DNA from: Heterotrichella gracilis
Taxonomy: Eukaryota; Sar; Xanthophyceae; Tribonematales; Xanthonemataceae
Direction of reading: 5' to 3'
Assembly: GCA_032358255.1 (NCBI GenBank)
Contig: JAULBX010027939.1
Location: forward strand, 1-32,667
Length of the DNA stretch: 32,667 nt
Shown here one piece after another: positions 21,211 to 31,880 of this stretch. The translations under genes were made by a program, and so were the position numbers. The notes below the pieces were generated by a model. The model was not told where the DNA came from, did not search any database, and saw only the letters and a program-made list of their open reading frames with translations. Every line of letters starts with the position of its first letter. Within the stretch, counting starts at the first letter, position 1.

Positions 21211-21225
21211 GGCACATGGGCACAT
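21211..21225. repeat. Target-site duplication of the LINE, right copy
   Basis: Second copy of the 15-base duplication, at the 5' truncation point of the element. Confidence 0.9.
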
Positions 21226-21480
21226 GCGGCATCCTTTCTGCGCAAGAAGGGCAGGTATTCCCTGATCCCTGGATGAGTGTGCATGAAGAGATGCGGTATC
21301 AACCTTTGGGGATAATCGTCAACATTGCACCTACTATTTCATTTTGCCACAGTGACCCTCCGCATCATCAGGCCGAATACCAAATAACATCAACCACCTA
21401 CCCTGAGGTGCTTCACTTCCAGCTCCACATCGTCGGGGCTACGCTTTGCCAATGGTGGCCATGGGGAAGGAAAATGTGGC

Positions 21481-22395
21481 AGGGTGGATGTGGTGGTACG
21501 TGCGGCCCCTGCAGTGAGCGGTTTGATTTGCGTGGAAACAGCATTATTTGGGCCCAGTGGCCAATATGGTGAAGACGAGCAGTGTGCAAGCAGACATATG
21601 CATGCATGTGCAAATGCTGGGGCAGTCCCTAACCATCTTGTCGCGTAGGATAACACTGTGCATGTGTCATTCTAAAGCCATGCCATGGCGTGCTTTTAGG
21701 GAATAACAGCGTCACCCAGTTGCCCCCGATAAGCTGTAGGTGATGCTGCACTTCAATGCAAGCCAACATTGCCGCATGCAGGCAGAGCGGCACCCACCTG
21801 CTTGCTTTTTGCCTACATGCGGTCCACGGTGTTCTTGAGCTTTGCAGCTACAACCCCCAACCGGTGAGGCTTGGTGGTGCGCTGGGTGGCACCTTTGTCA
21901 GCAGAAACACTCTGGGCAGGTTGCACCCTGCCATCAAGCCCGAGTCCCGCCATTTTTTGCTTGAGATCTCACACACTAGCGCCCTGTCCCCTGTGCTTGG
22001 AAGTAGGCACAACCACCTGGACATACGCGGGTCACTCATTGCTTGCGCATGGCACTGCGCTGAAAAGCTTTGCTCTGGGAACTGACAAGTGCCCTGTCCC
22101 TCTTCCAGGATATTCCCTAAAGTCCTATGATGCATTCTAGCCCACCCAACCATGTTCCCCAGACAACCCCAGCAGGTGGGCACACAAAAGGTTGCAATCC
22201 AACTTTGGTCCCAGTGACTTCAAATTGCACTGTACCACCAAGGTGGACCACCCACACTGCAAGGTGTGATGCATATGCACGCATGCCAGCTCTCCCCAAT
22301 TACTACCCTACAGTACACTCTGCATGGTGACGCATAGGCACGCATGCCAGCTCCCCCCGATTACTGCACTGCTTGACAGGTGTCCTGTGACACAG
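21481..22395. other. No gene seen; contains a 61-bp direct repeat
   Basis: Short open frames only, without splice or composition support. A degenerate direct repeat with a 61-base period lies at 22271-22306 and 22332-22367 (GCACGCATGCCAGCT core, then CCCC.ATTACT). The region separates the minus-strand coiled-coil exons from copy 2. It contains no AP2-like exon, so copy 2 seems to lack the 5' end present in copy 1. Confidence 0.5.
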
Positions 22396-25300
22396 GTGAT
22401 GCTAGGCAATGGGGTCCCATGTACCGAGGACCCTTCGAGTTGCCAACCTCAGAATCTAGGTCGGATGTCAGCGATGGTGGCTCAGAGTCGGAGAGTGGCC
22501 ATGACCTAGGGGGAGACCCGGTGAGTAATGAAGCGGGAGCATCCGGAAGTGCCCAGTGGGAGGAATGGGGTGGCAGCTCTGATAAGCAGGAGGAAGAGGA
22601 GGAGGAGCACATCCAAAGGGGGAGGATGGTACGGACAAGGTGGTTGCATAGGGATGAATCCCGTGCATTTGGCATAGGTGGCGTAATGCGATGCGCATGC
22701 CATGCATATATGGCATATTGTGAAAGAAATTTACTGGTACTGAAATTGATGATTGCTTGTACCTGGCCGGGTAGCACACGAGGTTTCCAGGACCGTACAC
22801 CCTCATGATCATCCTGATATTTTCAGTAGAAATGCGGCATTTATGTGTTACTGGCATTGTCACAGTAACAAACATACTGTGACGATGCAGAATGGGAGGA
22901 TGAAGGAGGAAAGGATCCTACCCAGGAGGGGGAGATATGTGAACATGATGGGAGTGGTGATGGCGAAGGTCATGGCAAGGCCAGGGGTAATCCATACTAG
23001 CCAGTGCGAGGCGAATCTGGATACTGGTGCATGTATGGGCCACAGTTAGCTAATTGCCATTAAGATTATATATTGAATGATATGCATTCGCGGGGCCACA
23101 ATTAGCTGGCCCAGATCATCGGATGTTGCTGCTGTATTGCTGCTCATTGGGCAGTATGAGCCGATTGTTTTATATATATGCAATTTATATATACTTTTAT
23201 TTAATTTCTATACCAGCTATTACCAGCTACTACCAGCTATTACCAGCAAGCTGACATAGTCCATGCTTGCACATCACACCACAATAGGTAACTACATGGA
23301 GGTCACCGCTGGGCATGGGCACCTGGTTGCCAGGGCAATTTTGCATTTCATAATGTCTTAGAGCTGTTATTTGAGTGCACTGGGCTACGTGCAATACAAA
23401 TGTTCCGTGCGTTGCCAGGTATGTGTACAAGAAAGGGGCAGATGGCACCATTCGCTTTCAAGCCAGGCGGCAAATCAAAGGCATGGACAATAAGCCAATG
23501 TTCGCAAATGTTTGCATACCCAGCAGAAGCTGCCATTGCAGGTGATTGGATGGCAGTTGCGCTCTTACTTGCAGTTGCGCTGCAAGTAAAGGTAGGTTGT
23601 TTTACATGAGCAGGCATTTGCAACTGGATGCAGCCCTGTGCAAGGATTCTTGGCCATGTTGGCTGTGTGTATATGGCATGGTGGTGTCAAGGCAGCCATG
23701 GGAATTTAGCTAGGAAGACTTCAATTTGAAAGTGGTATGATATACCATGTGATGTGTTGAAGTGACTCTATGCTTCTCAGAGAGCAAGCCTAAGAGATCC
23801 ATACAGAAACTGATGGAAATAAGGGCAGCACTGACCCATTGCTGGACCAGGTGTATTTGCTGGTGTGTTGGTCCATAAATAAGTAACGTAAATAGTTGTA
23901 ATTTAATGCAGTTTCTATCGGTGGTGTGTGCGCGTGTGGCTACCATGGATATGATTGAAGAATAGCCCACCGTAGCGTGGGCCTTCGAGTGTGATTGTTC
24001 TCAGAAACAGCACAGGTATTTTGCCCAGGTGTCTGACTGGGCTCAAAAGCAGCAGAGACATTTTGCCTAGGTAGTGTGACTGTACTCAGAGCGACCATGC
24101 ATCGACAGGATGTGGACCTGTTCTGTAGACATGACAGCAACTTTTGTCTTAGTTTTGCGCTCACGGCACCATGTTTTTCTTTCCCAGGGAGGCACACGGG
24201 GTCCCTGGCACGCACGGGGGGTTGGATGCTGATTCTGCTGCACAAGCCCTGATTGGGGAGGCGGAGCGGCGCGGTTACGTCCTCTGCCTGCCAAAGGCCT
24301 TGGAGCGTGTGAGGGAGATAAAAGGCAAGGCGGAGCAGTGTGTGAAGAACAAGAGGCGGCGCAAAGCACAGCAAGGTGCGGGCCCTGCCATGCACACGTG
24401 CAATTGCACAAGGTGCAAACGACTGATGCTTACTGTCTTGAACTATATAAGACACTGCCTGTGCCACCAGTGCCCACCTACTGTAACCCAAACCCTCACA
24501 CCCTTAAACTGTAGAGGTAATCATCCTACAATTTGGCATGCCGATCATACAACTTACTTCAAATCAGCTTAGGAACCTCCATGATGGCAAAATTTGATGA
24601 GGATCAAGACTTCCACTTAGTGTTAGGTTTGCATTCTGTGGATATTCCCTTTCTTTTTTCTTCTGATAGGCTACGAATGTGGGGTTGCAGAACTGCATCC
24701 GTGCACAGGAGCCAGTGGAGACACCTTGCCACCTCCAAACAAGGTGCAACGCAGCGGCTCTGGGAGGCTCTTGTCAGGCACACCTGCCGCACGTCATAGC
24801 TTGGATTCCACTTCAGCAGCGGCTCCTAGGAGACCCACTGGTAGAATGGGCAAGAGACTGCAGAGGGGTAGCAGCCGGACAACCGCCACACACCAATACA
24901 AGTAATCACGCTATCAGTGGTATATCTGTGATTTAAGCCAGTGTCATGGTGTCATGGATACCAAATGGTTGAGGTTGGAGTTGGTAGCGCATGCACCTGC
25001 CATCCCCGACATCCCCTGCCATGATGATTGCAGCACCATACGCAATCCGCACATTATGCTGAGCTTTGAGGCTGTGGTGTTGCTCCCTGCAAATTTGACA
25101 CGCACTGCATTGCAGGGGCATGTGTGCAACTCACAGCAGCGGAAGCTCTTTCTGCAAAGATTCATTTGCATGAAGAGTGCCTCCCCCCCCAGGCACTGTC
25201 TAAAGCGGCATTTACCTTAACAAGCATATCTACAAGGCCAACCCCTGCCCTACATCAGGCCCTGCTGCTGGCGGATGCATGCCACAATGTCGCTGCATGA

Positions 25301-25774
25301 TGCACTTGATTTTGTATATAGCAACCTGTTTTTTCATCCACAGGCCCGTTGGTAGCAAATGCCACTGGGGTCACTGCATGTCGCAGGATGCATTGCGGCA
25401 GTGCACTTGCCAGGCCTCCGACACGATGGGTTTGTGCTTGTGTGCTATTTTGCAATCTGCATGCCTGCGATAATACTGTTCACTGCTTGCGACACGCACA
25501 GCAACTGGCGCTGCTCTGCATTTCCTGCGCTGCTAGGAGTAGCCATTTCATGACACATGAAATAGTGAAATTGCGTTTTGTTTCTTTCTTTCTTCATCAC
25601 TGTGCATCCATTGCCTGCAGAGGGTTGCATTTCAACAATTATTCCTACGTGGTTAAAATATGGCTGTGCCGCGCGAGGGCCCTAAAGCGCACCAGTATAT
25701 ATGGGGGCAGCTATGCAACGGTTGTGGAGGCTGCTGTGGCGGACGACATGCTGCTGGTTCAAGAATAGAGGCAG
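22396..25774 (+). pseudogene. 5' half of the second large-gene copy, decayed
   Basis: Exons homologous to copy 1: acidic 22396 to about 22677 (ESRSDVSDGGSESESGHD, KQEEEEEEH), acidic 22891 to about 22990 (WEDEGGKDPTQEGE), AP2-like half 23419-23591, its partner 24188-24375 (DADSAAQALIGEAERRG), linker 24691-24901 and a second AP2-like half 25621-25774 (VVEAAVADDMLL). Lesions: within 23419-23591 the opening YVYKKGADG frame shifts by one base before PAEAAIAGDWM; 24188 needs phase 2 where copy 1 has phase 0 and lacks the NFP motif; an in-frame TAG at 25766 lies just before the donor. A GTTCAA donor before that stop could bypass it. Linker 24691-24901 keeps correct phases, so decay is recent or partial. 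Confidence 0.6.
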
Positions 25775-26260
25775 GTGGGTGAAGGGAAGAAAATGGGTAA
25801 ACGTGAATTGATTGGTTAAACGTCTGTGCAACAATTTAAATGAAGTAACAGTGTTGTACAGACGAATCATGTCACTTTAGTAATGAAACTTTGTGTAACA
25901 TTTCAAACAGGCGTGTGGGCGTGGCCAGTTAGTGTCTGGCACTGACCGACAGAGCTCCACCTATTGGTGACATTGGACTATTAGTGACGTCAGCAGGAGA
26001 TGATTGCCTAAATTTCCACAGAATGAGTGTGGATGTGCACTGCTCAACTGTTGTGTTACACTCTAAGATAATCCGATACACTGGTGCATCGCATCCCGCT
26101 TGCTGGCATGTCATGTCATTGACCAGGTGTATAGAACAGGCTTTTTGTGTGGTGTAATGATGAGGAGCCAGTATGCACATGGATGGTGGGGCCCGCCAAT
26201 GAATGCACTGCTGTAAGGGGTCAGTACTCTGAACTGGTGCTTTAGGCAGGGTGCATACAG

Positions 26261-27630
26261 GGCCGGAAGCTGAACCAGCAGCGCAACTTTCCTTGCACAT
26301 CGGGTACTGGTGCTGTGGATGTGGAGCCAGCCAGGCACCGGCTCATGGCAGAGGAAAGAATCAAGGATCTGGCCGCGGCAACTCGGATCCTCGCAGCAAT
26401 GGAGAAGGCACAAGGGCATTATGAGGCACATGCAGCAAACAAGCAGGCTGCACAGGGAGATGGTGTGGAGGCACAGGCAGACGGTGCTGCAACTGCACGA
26501 ATTTTCAGGCTGGAGGAAGAGGAGAGTCTGGAGGACACTGGGGATGAAGAAGATCAACAGGAGGAGGCAGAGGCAGAGGATGCGGAGGGGGAGGAGGAGG
26601 AGGGGGAGGAGGAGGTGTGCGGTGATGGGCAGCAGGCAGGGGAGGCTGCTGTATTGAGCGATGCAGGCGACGGCCTGGAGGATGTACCTCTTGGTCAGCG
26701 GCAGGTGCTCGCCTCACTCAGACGCCTCAGGGGCGCAGCACCGCATCCAGGTGCCATTGGCCTCAATGCGCACCAGCAAGTCCCATCAGCCCAGGCCCAC
26801 AACCCCCAGCAAGCAGCTGGCCATTGGTTGGGTACGCGCATCACCCACGTGTCTGCCCAGGCATGTGACCCTCTGTCTGAGAGCCAAGCCAGGAGCTCAC
26901 GCCACCGAGCATCATCAGTGGGGGAGCAGCAGCACGCAAGTGTGGGGAGTGGGACCACAGCGCATTTTCTCATCCCCAAAATCCAGCGGGTGATCCCTAG
27001 CAGCCATGCACCGACCCCCGCTGATGCAATTGCTGGGAACCACAGGAAACGGGGCATGCAGGATGTGAGCAATGCACAGCGGCTGGGTCAGGGTCACATG
27101 GATAGGGGGCGGACCTTGCAGGGGAGGGCAGGGATTCTAAGCGGCCAAAGTTGCAAGGGGACCGCAGGGTCAGCAGGGACGGGGGGGAGAGAGCACGTTC
27201 ACGCTCAAGGGACAGGACGCAGGGTGACAGGAGGAATGTGCATGCACCAGGCTCTGGCAAGGATGGGTGGGGTGAGGACTGGGAGGCGGCGAGGGAGCTG
27301 GCCCAGTTTTCCAAGGGGATATTCACAGCATCAGGATCACCCTCTCAAGCAGCAGCAGCAGCAGCCCCTCCCCTGCTACCCAGAGCCATGCAGGTGGAGC
27401 AACGGGTGGGGGCTGGGGGGGGCGGTGCAGGCAGCACCGCCATTGACAGCTTTACAAGGGTTTCTGAAACCCTGCAGACCAGTGGCCATATGGGTACAGG
27501 GGTGGGCATGGGAGTGAGTGCACCTGGGGGGCAGCAGGGCGATCAAGTGCAGGGCGAGAGGAGATGTATAAATGCAGGGGAGGGCGTTCCTGCAGTTGGG
27601 AGTGCAGTTGGGGATCCTCCCGGCGGTCAG
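26261..27630 (+). pseudogene. Fused AP2-tail / disordered / RS region of copy 2
   Basis: After an ATACAG acceptor the frame opens GRKLNQQRNFPCTSG, then KAQGHYEAHAANKQ and FRLEEEESLEDTGDEED, matching unit 3 of copy 1. It continues without an intron into GDGLEDVPLGQRQ and HFLIPKIQRVIPS, which in copy 1 lie in the exon at 12254. AP2-like unit 4 and its introns are therefore deleted. By about 27145 the homologous RS sequence (ERARSRSRDRTQGDRR) is in another frame, open from 27106 to a CAG/GTAGGG donor at 27630, while the first frame stops at 27517. The Plus-3-like exons are also missing. A 1-base frameshift or an unseen short intron near 27000-27120 must explain the switch. Confidence 0.55.
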
Positions 27631-27963
27631 GTAGGGAGCAGTGTGGGTGCCACGCAGCAAGTAGCAATGAGCCAGCACTGTCTGCTTTACAAGCCTCCTT
27701 GTACATGGTTGTACCCTTTGCATTCCATCCACTGGTGGTATAAGGGTGATGATTCATGTGGGGTGTAGGGTTTGGCACGGATGGCACCATAAACATGACA
27801 CTGTGCAGTATCTGCATGAGGATGCTGTGCGCCTTTGCCTGATTTAAACTTTGGGCACATGTCATGGATTTGCGCTCAAATTAGAAGTTCAAATGTTTGT
27901 CCAGCTTATAAAAGTATATTTGGCATACACTGTGGTGTATCTAAGGCGATGCCTGTCCTGCAG

Positions 27964-30191
27964 GGAGATGGGATGGCGGGGGATGACTGGGGGACCAGCG
28001 ACAGCGCCCTGGCAGGACTCCTTGGGTTCCTTGGGGGCTCCACTGGCAACATTGACACCTGCTTTGATGGTGGCAGTGCGCATGGCACAGTGCCACCCCC
28101 ACCAGCCTCCCCACCCCCACCAGCCTCCCCACCCCAACCCCTACCAACCTCCCCACCCCAACCCCAACCCCAACCCCCACCTCCACCCATGCAGGTGCGC
28201 AGCGGGTTTATTTGCACCATGCACTGATGCTGCGTTTCCAATGCCCTCACCCAGGGCGCACCATGGCATGACTGTAAAAAACATACAGTAAAATATTTAA
28301 TCTGTGTACTTATCAAGGATTATGTGGAATTTATGCTTTGATCTGAATGCCGACAAGTTTTTGCCTGCACAATATCCCAACCCCCCTTGGCCTCCGTATC
28401 AAGCGCCCTTCCCGCCTCGCGCCTACCCACAGCCCTACTACTATGGCGCCCATGCCATTGACCAAGGTAACCTATAGTGCATGTGCCCTGCATTGTATTA
28501 CCATCCAAATCATTCCCTTAAGCCAAAGGCGTTGTTTTAAACAAGATATTACAAGGTAGTACAAGATGACGGTTGCACTTGTCATGTGGTAGGCAATGTG
28601 ACCAATGCAATTATTAATATGCCATAGCAACAACATAGCAGCTGTGCAGTCCTAATCTCAACTTGTGAAAACCCAGGTCCTGCAGCAGGGGCGTACCCAC
28701 CTCAGTACCAATCTCAGCCCCCACCCCAGTACCCACCTCAGTACCCACCTCAGCATCCACCCCAGTACCAGTACGGTCCCTACCAGCAGCAGCAGCAGTA
28801 TATGTACGCTTCTGGCTATGACCCGGCGTATGCAGCTCAGTACTCCACACCACCTGCGCCCCAGCCAGGGCTGCCTGCGATGGACAAAGGGCTGCCACCG
28901 GGCATCCCTGGCAACAGTGCATTGCCCTCCTTTGGTGCACCCTCGTGGCAGCTTCCTCCACCAGTGCCTCGCATCCCTCCTCCAGCCCCACCACCCGGAT
29001 CACCACCCACACAGCCTCCGCCAGCGCCCCACATTCCTCCTCCAGCCCCACCACCCGGATCACCACCCACACAGCCTCCGCCAGCGCCCCACATCCCCCC
29101 TCCAGCCCCACCACCCAAACAGCCTGCACATGCAGAGACGCAGCCTCCAGACCCGGCTGCACCGCCCCCGCCCCCAAACCCACCCCCACCCCAGCCCGCA
29201 CCTACCCCTGCACTGCCCCTTGCTGCTGCACCCGCACCACCTGACCCCGCACCGCCAGCTGCCTCCAGCCAGCCAGTGGCACAAGTCCAGGGTGAGGCTT
29301 CAAACCCTAGCGAGGGTACGCCAGTGCACCCTGACCAGCCGGGGCTGCAGGTGTGGCAGGGGAGCATCACCATCCCCTCCCCAGCTGGTGACGTGCCATG
29401 CGCCATGCGGTGCTGGGCAGCACAGGAGGGGGTGGTCCGCCTGCCGCCCCGCCTCAAGATCTCCTCACATTTGCGCGAGGAAAAGCTTGACCTCAATGAT
29501 CTGTTTAAGTGCTGGGCAGGGGGGGTGTTTATTGTGGACCGAATTGGCTCCATAAACAGCACCAGCTGGCTGTCCCATCGTGCCAGCCAGCTCCTTTGTA
29601 TGCACAAGGTGGCGGTGGTGGAGGGCCTGGAGGGGCCGTCCCGCCTGCTGCTGTTCCACCCCAACAATGGTATGGCGGGAGCTGTCAAGGCCTGGCTGAC
29701 TGAGGTAGGCTGGCGACTGCGGGGAAATATTGAATGCCAATTGGAACCTCATGCAAGGGAGTCATACACGCTGAAATGGGGGTGGGGGAGGAACCTATTG
29801 TTTGGGCATGTATGGTGCACTCCCATCCACAAGGGAGAGCAGGGCCTGCACTTAATATACATATAATAAATATAGGGTGGTGGATAGGCCCTTTCCTTCC
29901 TGAATCATACACTTCTAGTGGACAGCTTTACATCTTGTGGGAAACCCACTCAACCGCCCTCCATGGGATTGGTGCAAGGAATTGTAATCACAATTTAATA
30001 AGGAAGTCGTATCTGGCCATCATGATATCATGCTGACTAAACTTTTGTGCTTTGGCAAAACCCTATAGGTTTTAATATACACCCTCCCCTTGCAGGAGCA
30101 GCGCGCCAGCCTGGACTCAGCACTATCAGATGCAAAGCATGCCCTCCTGGCCATCCAGGTGTACGATGCACCTCCTGGCGCACAGGCGTAG
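27964..30191 (+). CDS. 3' half of copy 2: Pro/Tyr-rich and SPOC-like exons, intact
   Basis: Exons 27964-28194 (GDGMAGDDWGTSDSALAG, then poly-Pro), 28358-28466 (QYPNPPWPPYQAPFPPR, AYPQPYYYGAHAIDQ), 28677-29704 and 30096-30191 (TAG). All phases match. Exon 28677 holds QYPPQYPPQHPPQYQYGPYQ, QQQQQYMYASGYDP, a Pro-rich 20-residue repeat, NPSEGTPVHPDQPG and the SPOC-like block (VWQGSITIPSPAGDVPCAMR, RLPPRLKIS, SRLLLFHPNNG, AVKAWLTE); the last exon adds AKHALLAIQVYDAPPGAQA. No lesion was found in this part, unlike the 5' half, so a shorter product may be made from an internal start. Exon 27964-28194 has no clear counterpart in copy 1. Confidence 0.65.
28981..29120 (+). repeat. 60-bp in-frame tandem repeat in the Pro-rich exon
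   Basis: 28981-29040 and 29041-29100 differ at only two bases, and a third partial copy begins at 29101. Each unit encodes 20 residues of the type PAPPPGSPPTQPPPAPHIPP. A diverged unit end (28960-28980) precedes them. Copy 1 lacks this array, so it arose or expanded after the duplication. Confidence 0.9.
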
Positions 30192-30418
30192 ACCAAGTCT
30201 CCAGTGGCAAAACCCTTCGTAAGGTTGGCAGTCAGATAAATGGTGACTATAATGATCGCCATCAATGTTGAAAAAGAAAAGAAAACAAAACAAAACAAAC
30301 GCCAAAGGCATACATAAGGCGGCATGTACTCATATAACAACTTCACACTATAGAAAACATTTATTCCTGTTTTTGTTTATCAGGCTGACTGCTGATCTGC
30401 CTCTCTTGCTCGAATGCA

Positions 30419-30423
30419 TGTAA
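30419..30423 (+). terminator. TGTAA poly(A)-type signal after copy 2
   Basis: TGTAA lies about 230 bases after the TAG at 30191, just before the RS-exon relic. It is a plausible green-algal polyadenylation word, but short enough to be chance. Confidence 0.3.
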
Positions 30424-30535
30424 TTATTAATGAATTAGTATTCTTTGTGGCCATGCTATAATCAGGACGCAAGTGTTGTTCTTTTGTGCAGCACCTCCTT
30501 GCAGTGGCTGCTGATCGCACTATGTGTGCCTGCAG

Positions 30536-30700
30536 TTGAGAGTGCCGCATCCCCCACCGGAGACAGCCTGCAGCATGCGCAGCCCAAAGATGACAGGCGC
30601 AACGCTGGGGGGTGGCAGAACTAGTGCCTGGGAGGGTGGCGGACTGGCTGCAGATGCACGGCGGGAGCGCCGGACAGCAGGTTGATGTGCACAGTAGCAG
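30536..30700 (+). pseudogene. Truncated RS-exon relic
   Basis: The same TGTGTGCCTGCAG acceptor context as at 357 and 15355 precedes sequence matching the start of the RS exon (GGAGACAGCC..CAGC, AAAGATGACAGGCGCAACGC). The homologous frame (PKDDRRNAGGWQ) hits a stop near 30622, and the SR-rich part is missing. It lies some 345 bases after the stop codon of copy 2 and is clearly a broken duplicate. Confidence 0.6.
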
Positions 30701-31049
30701 GGAGCAGACTGAATGCACTCTCAATCTGAGAGGATAGGGAAAACAGATGACATCTGCAGGGAGTTCTAAAGACATTGCATTATGGTGTGACAAGTGCTTG
30801 GCAGTGTGGAACGCTGCCGGATACATACTTATGCGTATGTACCCACATTGGAAGATAATCGCTGCCTATGGCAAATGGGTGACAGCGATTCTAACCAACG
30901 TGCCATTCTGGGATGCAATATGTAGTTGGGCCAGTTTCAGTGGCCAAGAGTGGTAGGGATACTGGACAGGGGCAGCCGCCTAGGCTGGTGGTGTTGTTGC
31001 ACCCCTGCAGTACATATTGCGTTCGCCATCGTGGCTGGCATTAGGGTAG
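30701..31049. other. No gene seen
   Basis: Only short, unsupported frames. It is the common 3' flank of the RS relic and the minus-strand ORF ending at 31050. Confidence 0.4.
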
Positions 31050-31784
31050 CTAATGCACAAACGGTGGAATACTCATCGTGGCATAAGCCATTACCCTGTT
31101 AGGGTCAGGCAGCAGGAAAGCTGTGGCAGGCAAATGGGAGTGGCTATGGATTTTGTCAACCTGTCCTAGTCCCCCTTGGGCCAGGGGTGTGTGATAAGGA
31201 AATACAGCGGGCTGGCTTCCAGAAGGCCAGAAATTTCTGTACCGCAAAACATGTTTCAAGGCATGTTGCTGGCTTATACTCTCAAAGGAGGGTTGCCAAA
31301 GCTCGTGCAAGCTGATATCGTGTGCGCTGGTAGTGGACCGCCCCGTGAGCAGGTAAGCATCACCCACGCAGTACATATCGCACAACCCGGGTGGGGTGCT
31401 CTCGCAAAAGGGCCCTTTTTCCGATGGGATCACACGCCAAACCTGAAGTCCCTGGCTCACACCAAAGCCATAGCAGTCGTGTGAAGCTAGAGCAGAGTAC
31501 GCTGTGGGTGCACGCACGAAGGACTGTCCGCTTCGACTGCACCGATAGTCATGCCCCACCCCCCACTCCAGTAGTTGAGCCTCAGCGACCACACCGAACC
31601 TGATTGCTGCATCCAGCGGCGTCATAACCGTGCTTTGCCAAGCGGGGCGAGTCTCTGGGTGGCTGTGTTCAAACGTTTGCTCCCAAGCGGTTGCATGCGA
31701 TGATATCTTCACGTGTACCCCACGGGCAGATTGCTCACACCCGAGGTGGTCGAACCCAGTTGCAGCCCTTTCTAGTACTTGCAT
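31050..31784 (-). CDS. Hypothetical 244-residue protein, single exon
   Basis: An uninterrupted frame from ATG (31784) to TAG (31050) with ordinary amino-acid composition, including 5 Trp and 5 Cys, and no low complexity. Segments such as PLDAAIRFGVVAEAQLLEWG, HDCYGFGVSQGLQVWRVIPS and LHELWQPSFESISQQHALKH look protein-like, but no family is recognised. No signal peptide or membrane segment is seen. It is divergent from the amidase exon, with a 439-base gap. Its lack of introns in an intron-rich neighbourhood could mean a retroelement or host gene fragment; chance is less likely but not excluded. Confidence 0.4.
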   Translation of the reverse strand: MQVLERAATGFDHLGCEQSARGVHVKISSHATAWEQTFEHSHPETRPAWQSTVMTPLDAAIRFGVVAEAQLLEWGVGHDYRCSRSGQSFVRAPTAYSALASHDCYGFGVSQGLQVWRVIPSEKGPFCESTPPGLCDMYCVGDAYLLTGRSTTSAHDISLHELWQPSFESISQQHALKHVLRYRNFWPSGSQPAVFPYHTPLAQGGLGQVDKIHSHSHLPATAFLLPDPNRVMAYATMSIPPFVH

Positions 31785-31861
31785 AGCGCCAGGTCCTGTA
31801 GCTTTCGTGCCTTTGTCGTTGTTTCGCTGCTCGCTCTTTCTGGTTTGACAAAGATGTTAGT

Positions 31862-31880
31862 GCCACGGGAATCCCGTGGC
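31862..31880. promoter_or_regulatory. Perfect 9-bp-arm palindrome in the divergent gap
   Basis: GCCACGGGA, one A, then TCCCGTGGC. It lies between the divergent ORF at 31784 and the amidase start at 32224. It might be a binding site for a dimeric factor or a hairpin in the amidase leader; function unknown. Confidence 0.35.

Larger units (their letters stand above)
18963..21480 (-). pseudogene. Coiled-coil gene with duplicated exons, probably decayed
   Basis: Minus-strand exons in 5'-3' order: a partial beta-type exon ending at 21402 (SPDDVELEVKHLR/GTAGGT), an alpha exon ending near 20330 (VVEMFEAQIREKEQQVADLE), beta 20132-20048 (LAVDLRVQEALDGTARNREV, VELEGKHIK), alpha' ending near 19600 (VVEMFETKIREKEQQVAYLE) and a last exon ending at a TAG at 18963 (EAQRKREAAQQEPLRKELEA). 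Alpha-beta junctions match in phase 2. Charged heptads predict coiled coil; no family is recognised. The first alpha carries a 1-base indel relative to alpha', the beta-like start at about 19200 has lost a base, and a LINE sits between the first beta and alpha exons. A functional gene with unusual splicing remains possible. Confidence 0.5.

Noticed and set aside
21756..22140. Possible exons upstream of copy 2
   Set aside because: The frames show no similarity to the AP2-like, acidic or other exons of copy 1 and have no convincing donor/acceptor pair.
26315..27517. One intact 400-residue protein
   Set aside because: Only the first two thirds match copy 1; after about 27100 the homologous RS sequence is in another frame, so the tail of this frame is out of register.
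28720..28800. CRISPR-like array in the CAGTACCCACCT repeats
   Set aside because: The repeats are coding (QYPPQYPP), have no unique spacers and lie in a eukaryotic exon.
28837..29688. Long minus-strand Gly-rich frame
   Set aside because: It is the complement of the Pro-rich coding exon; the plus frame joins neighbours in phase and is conserved in copy 1.
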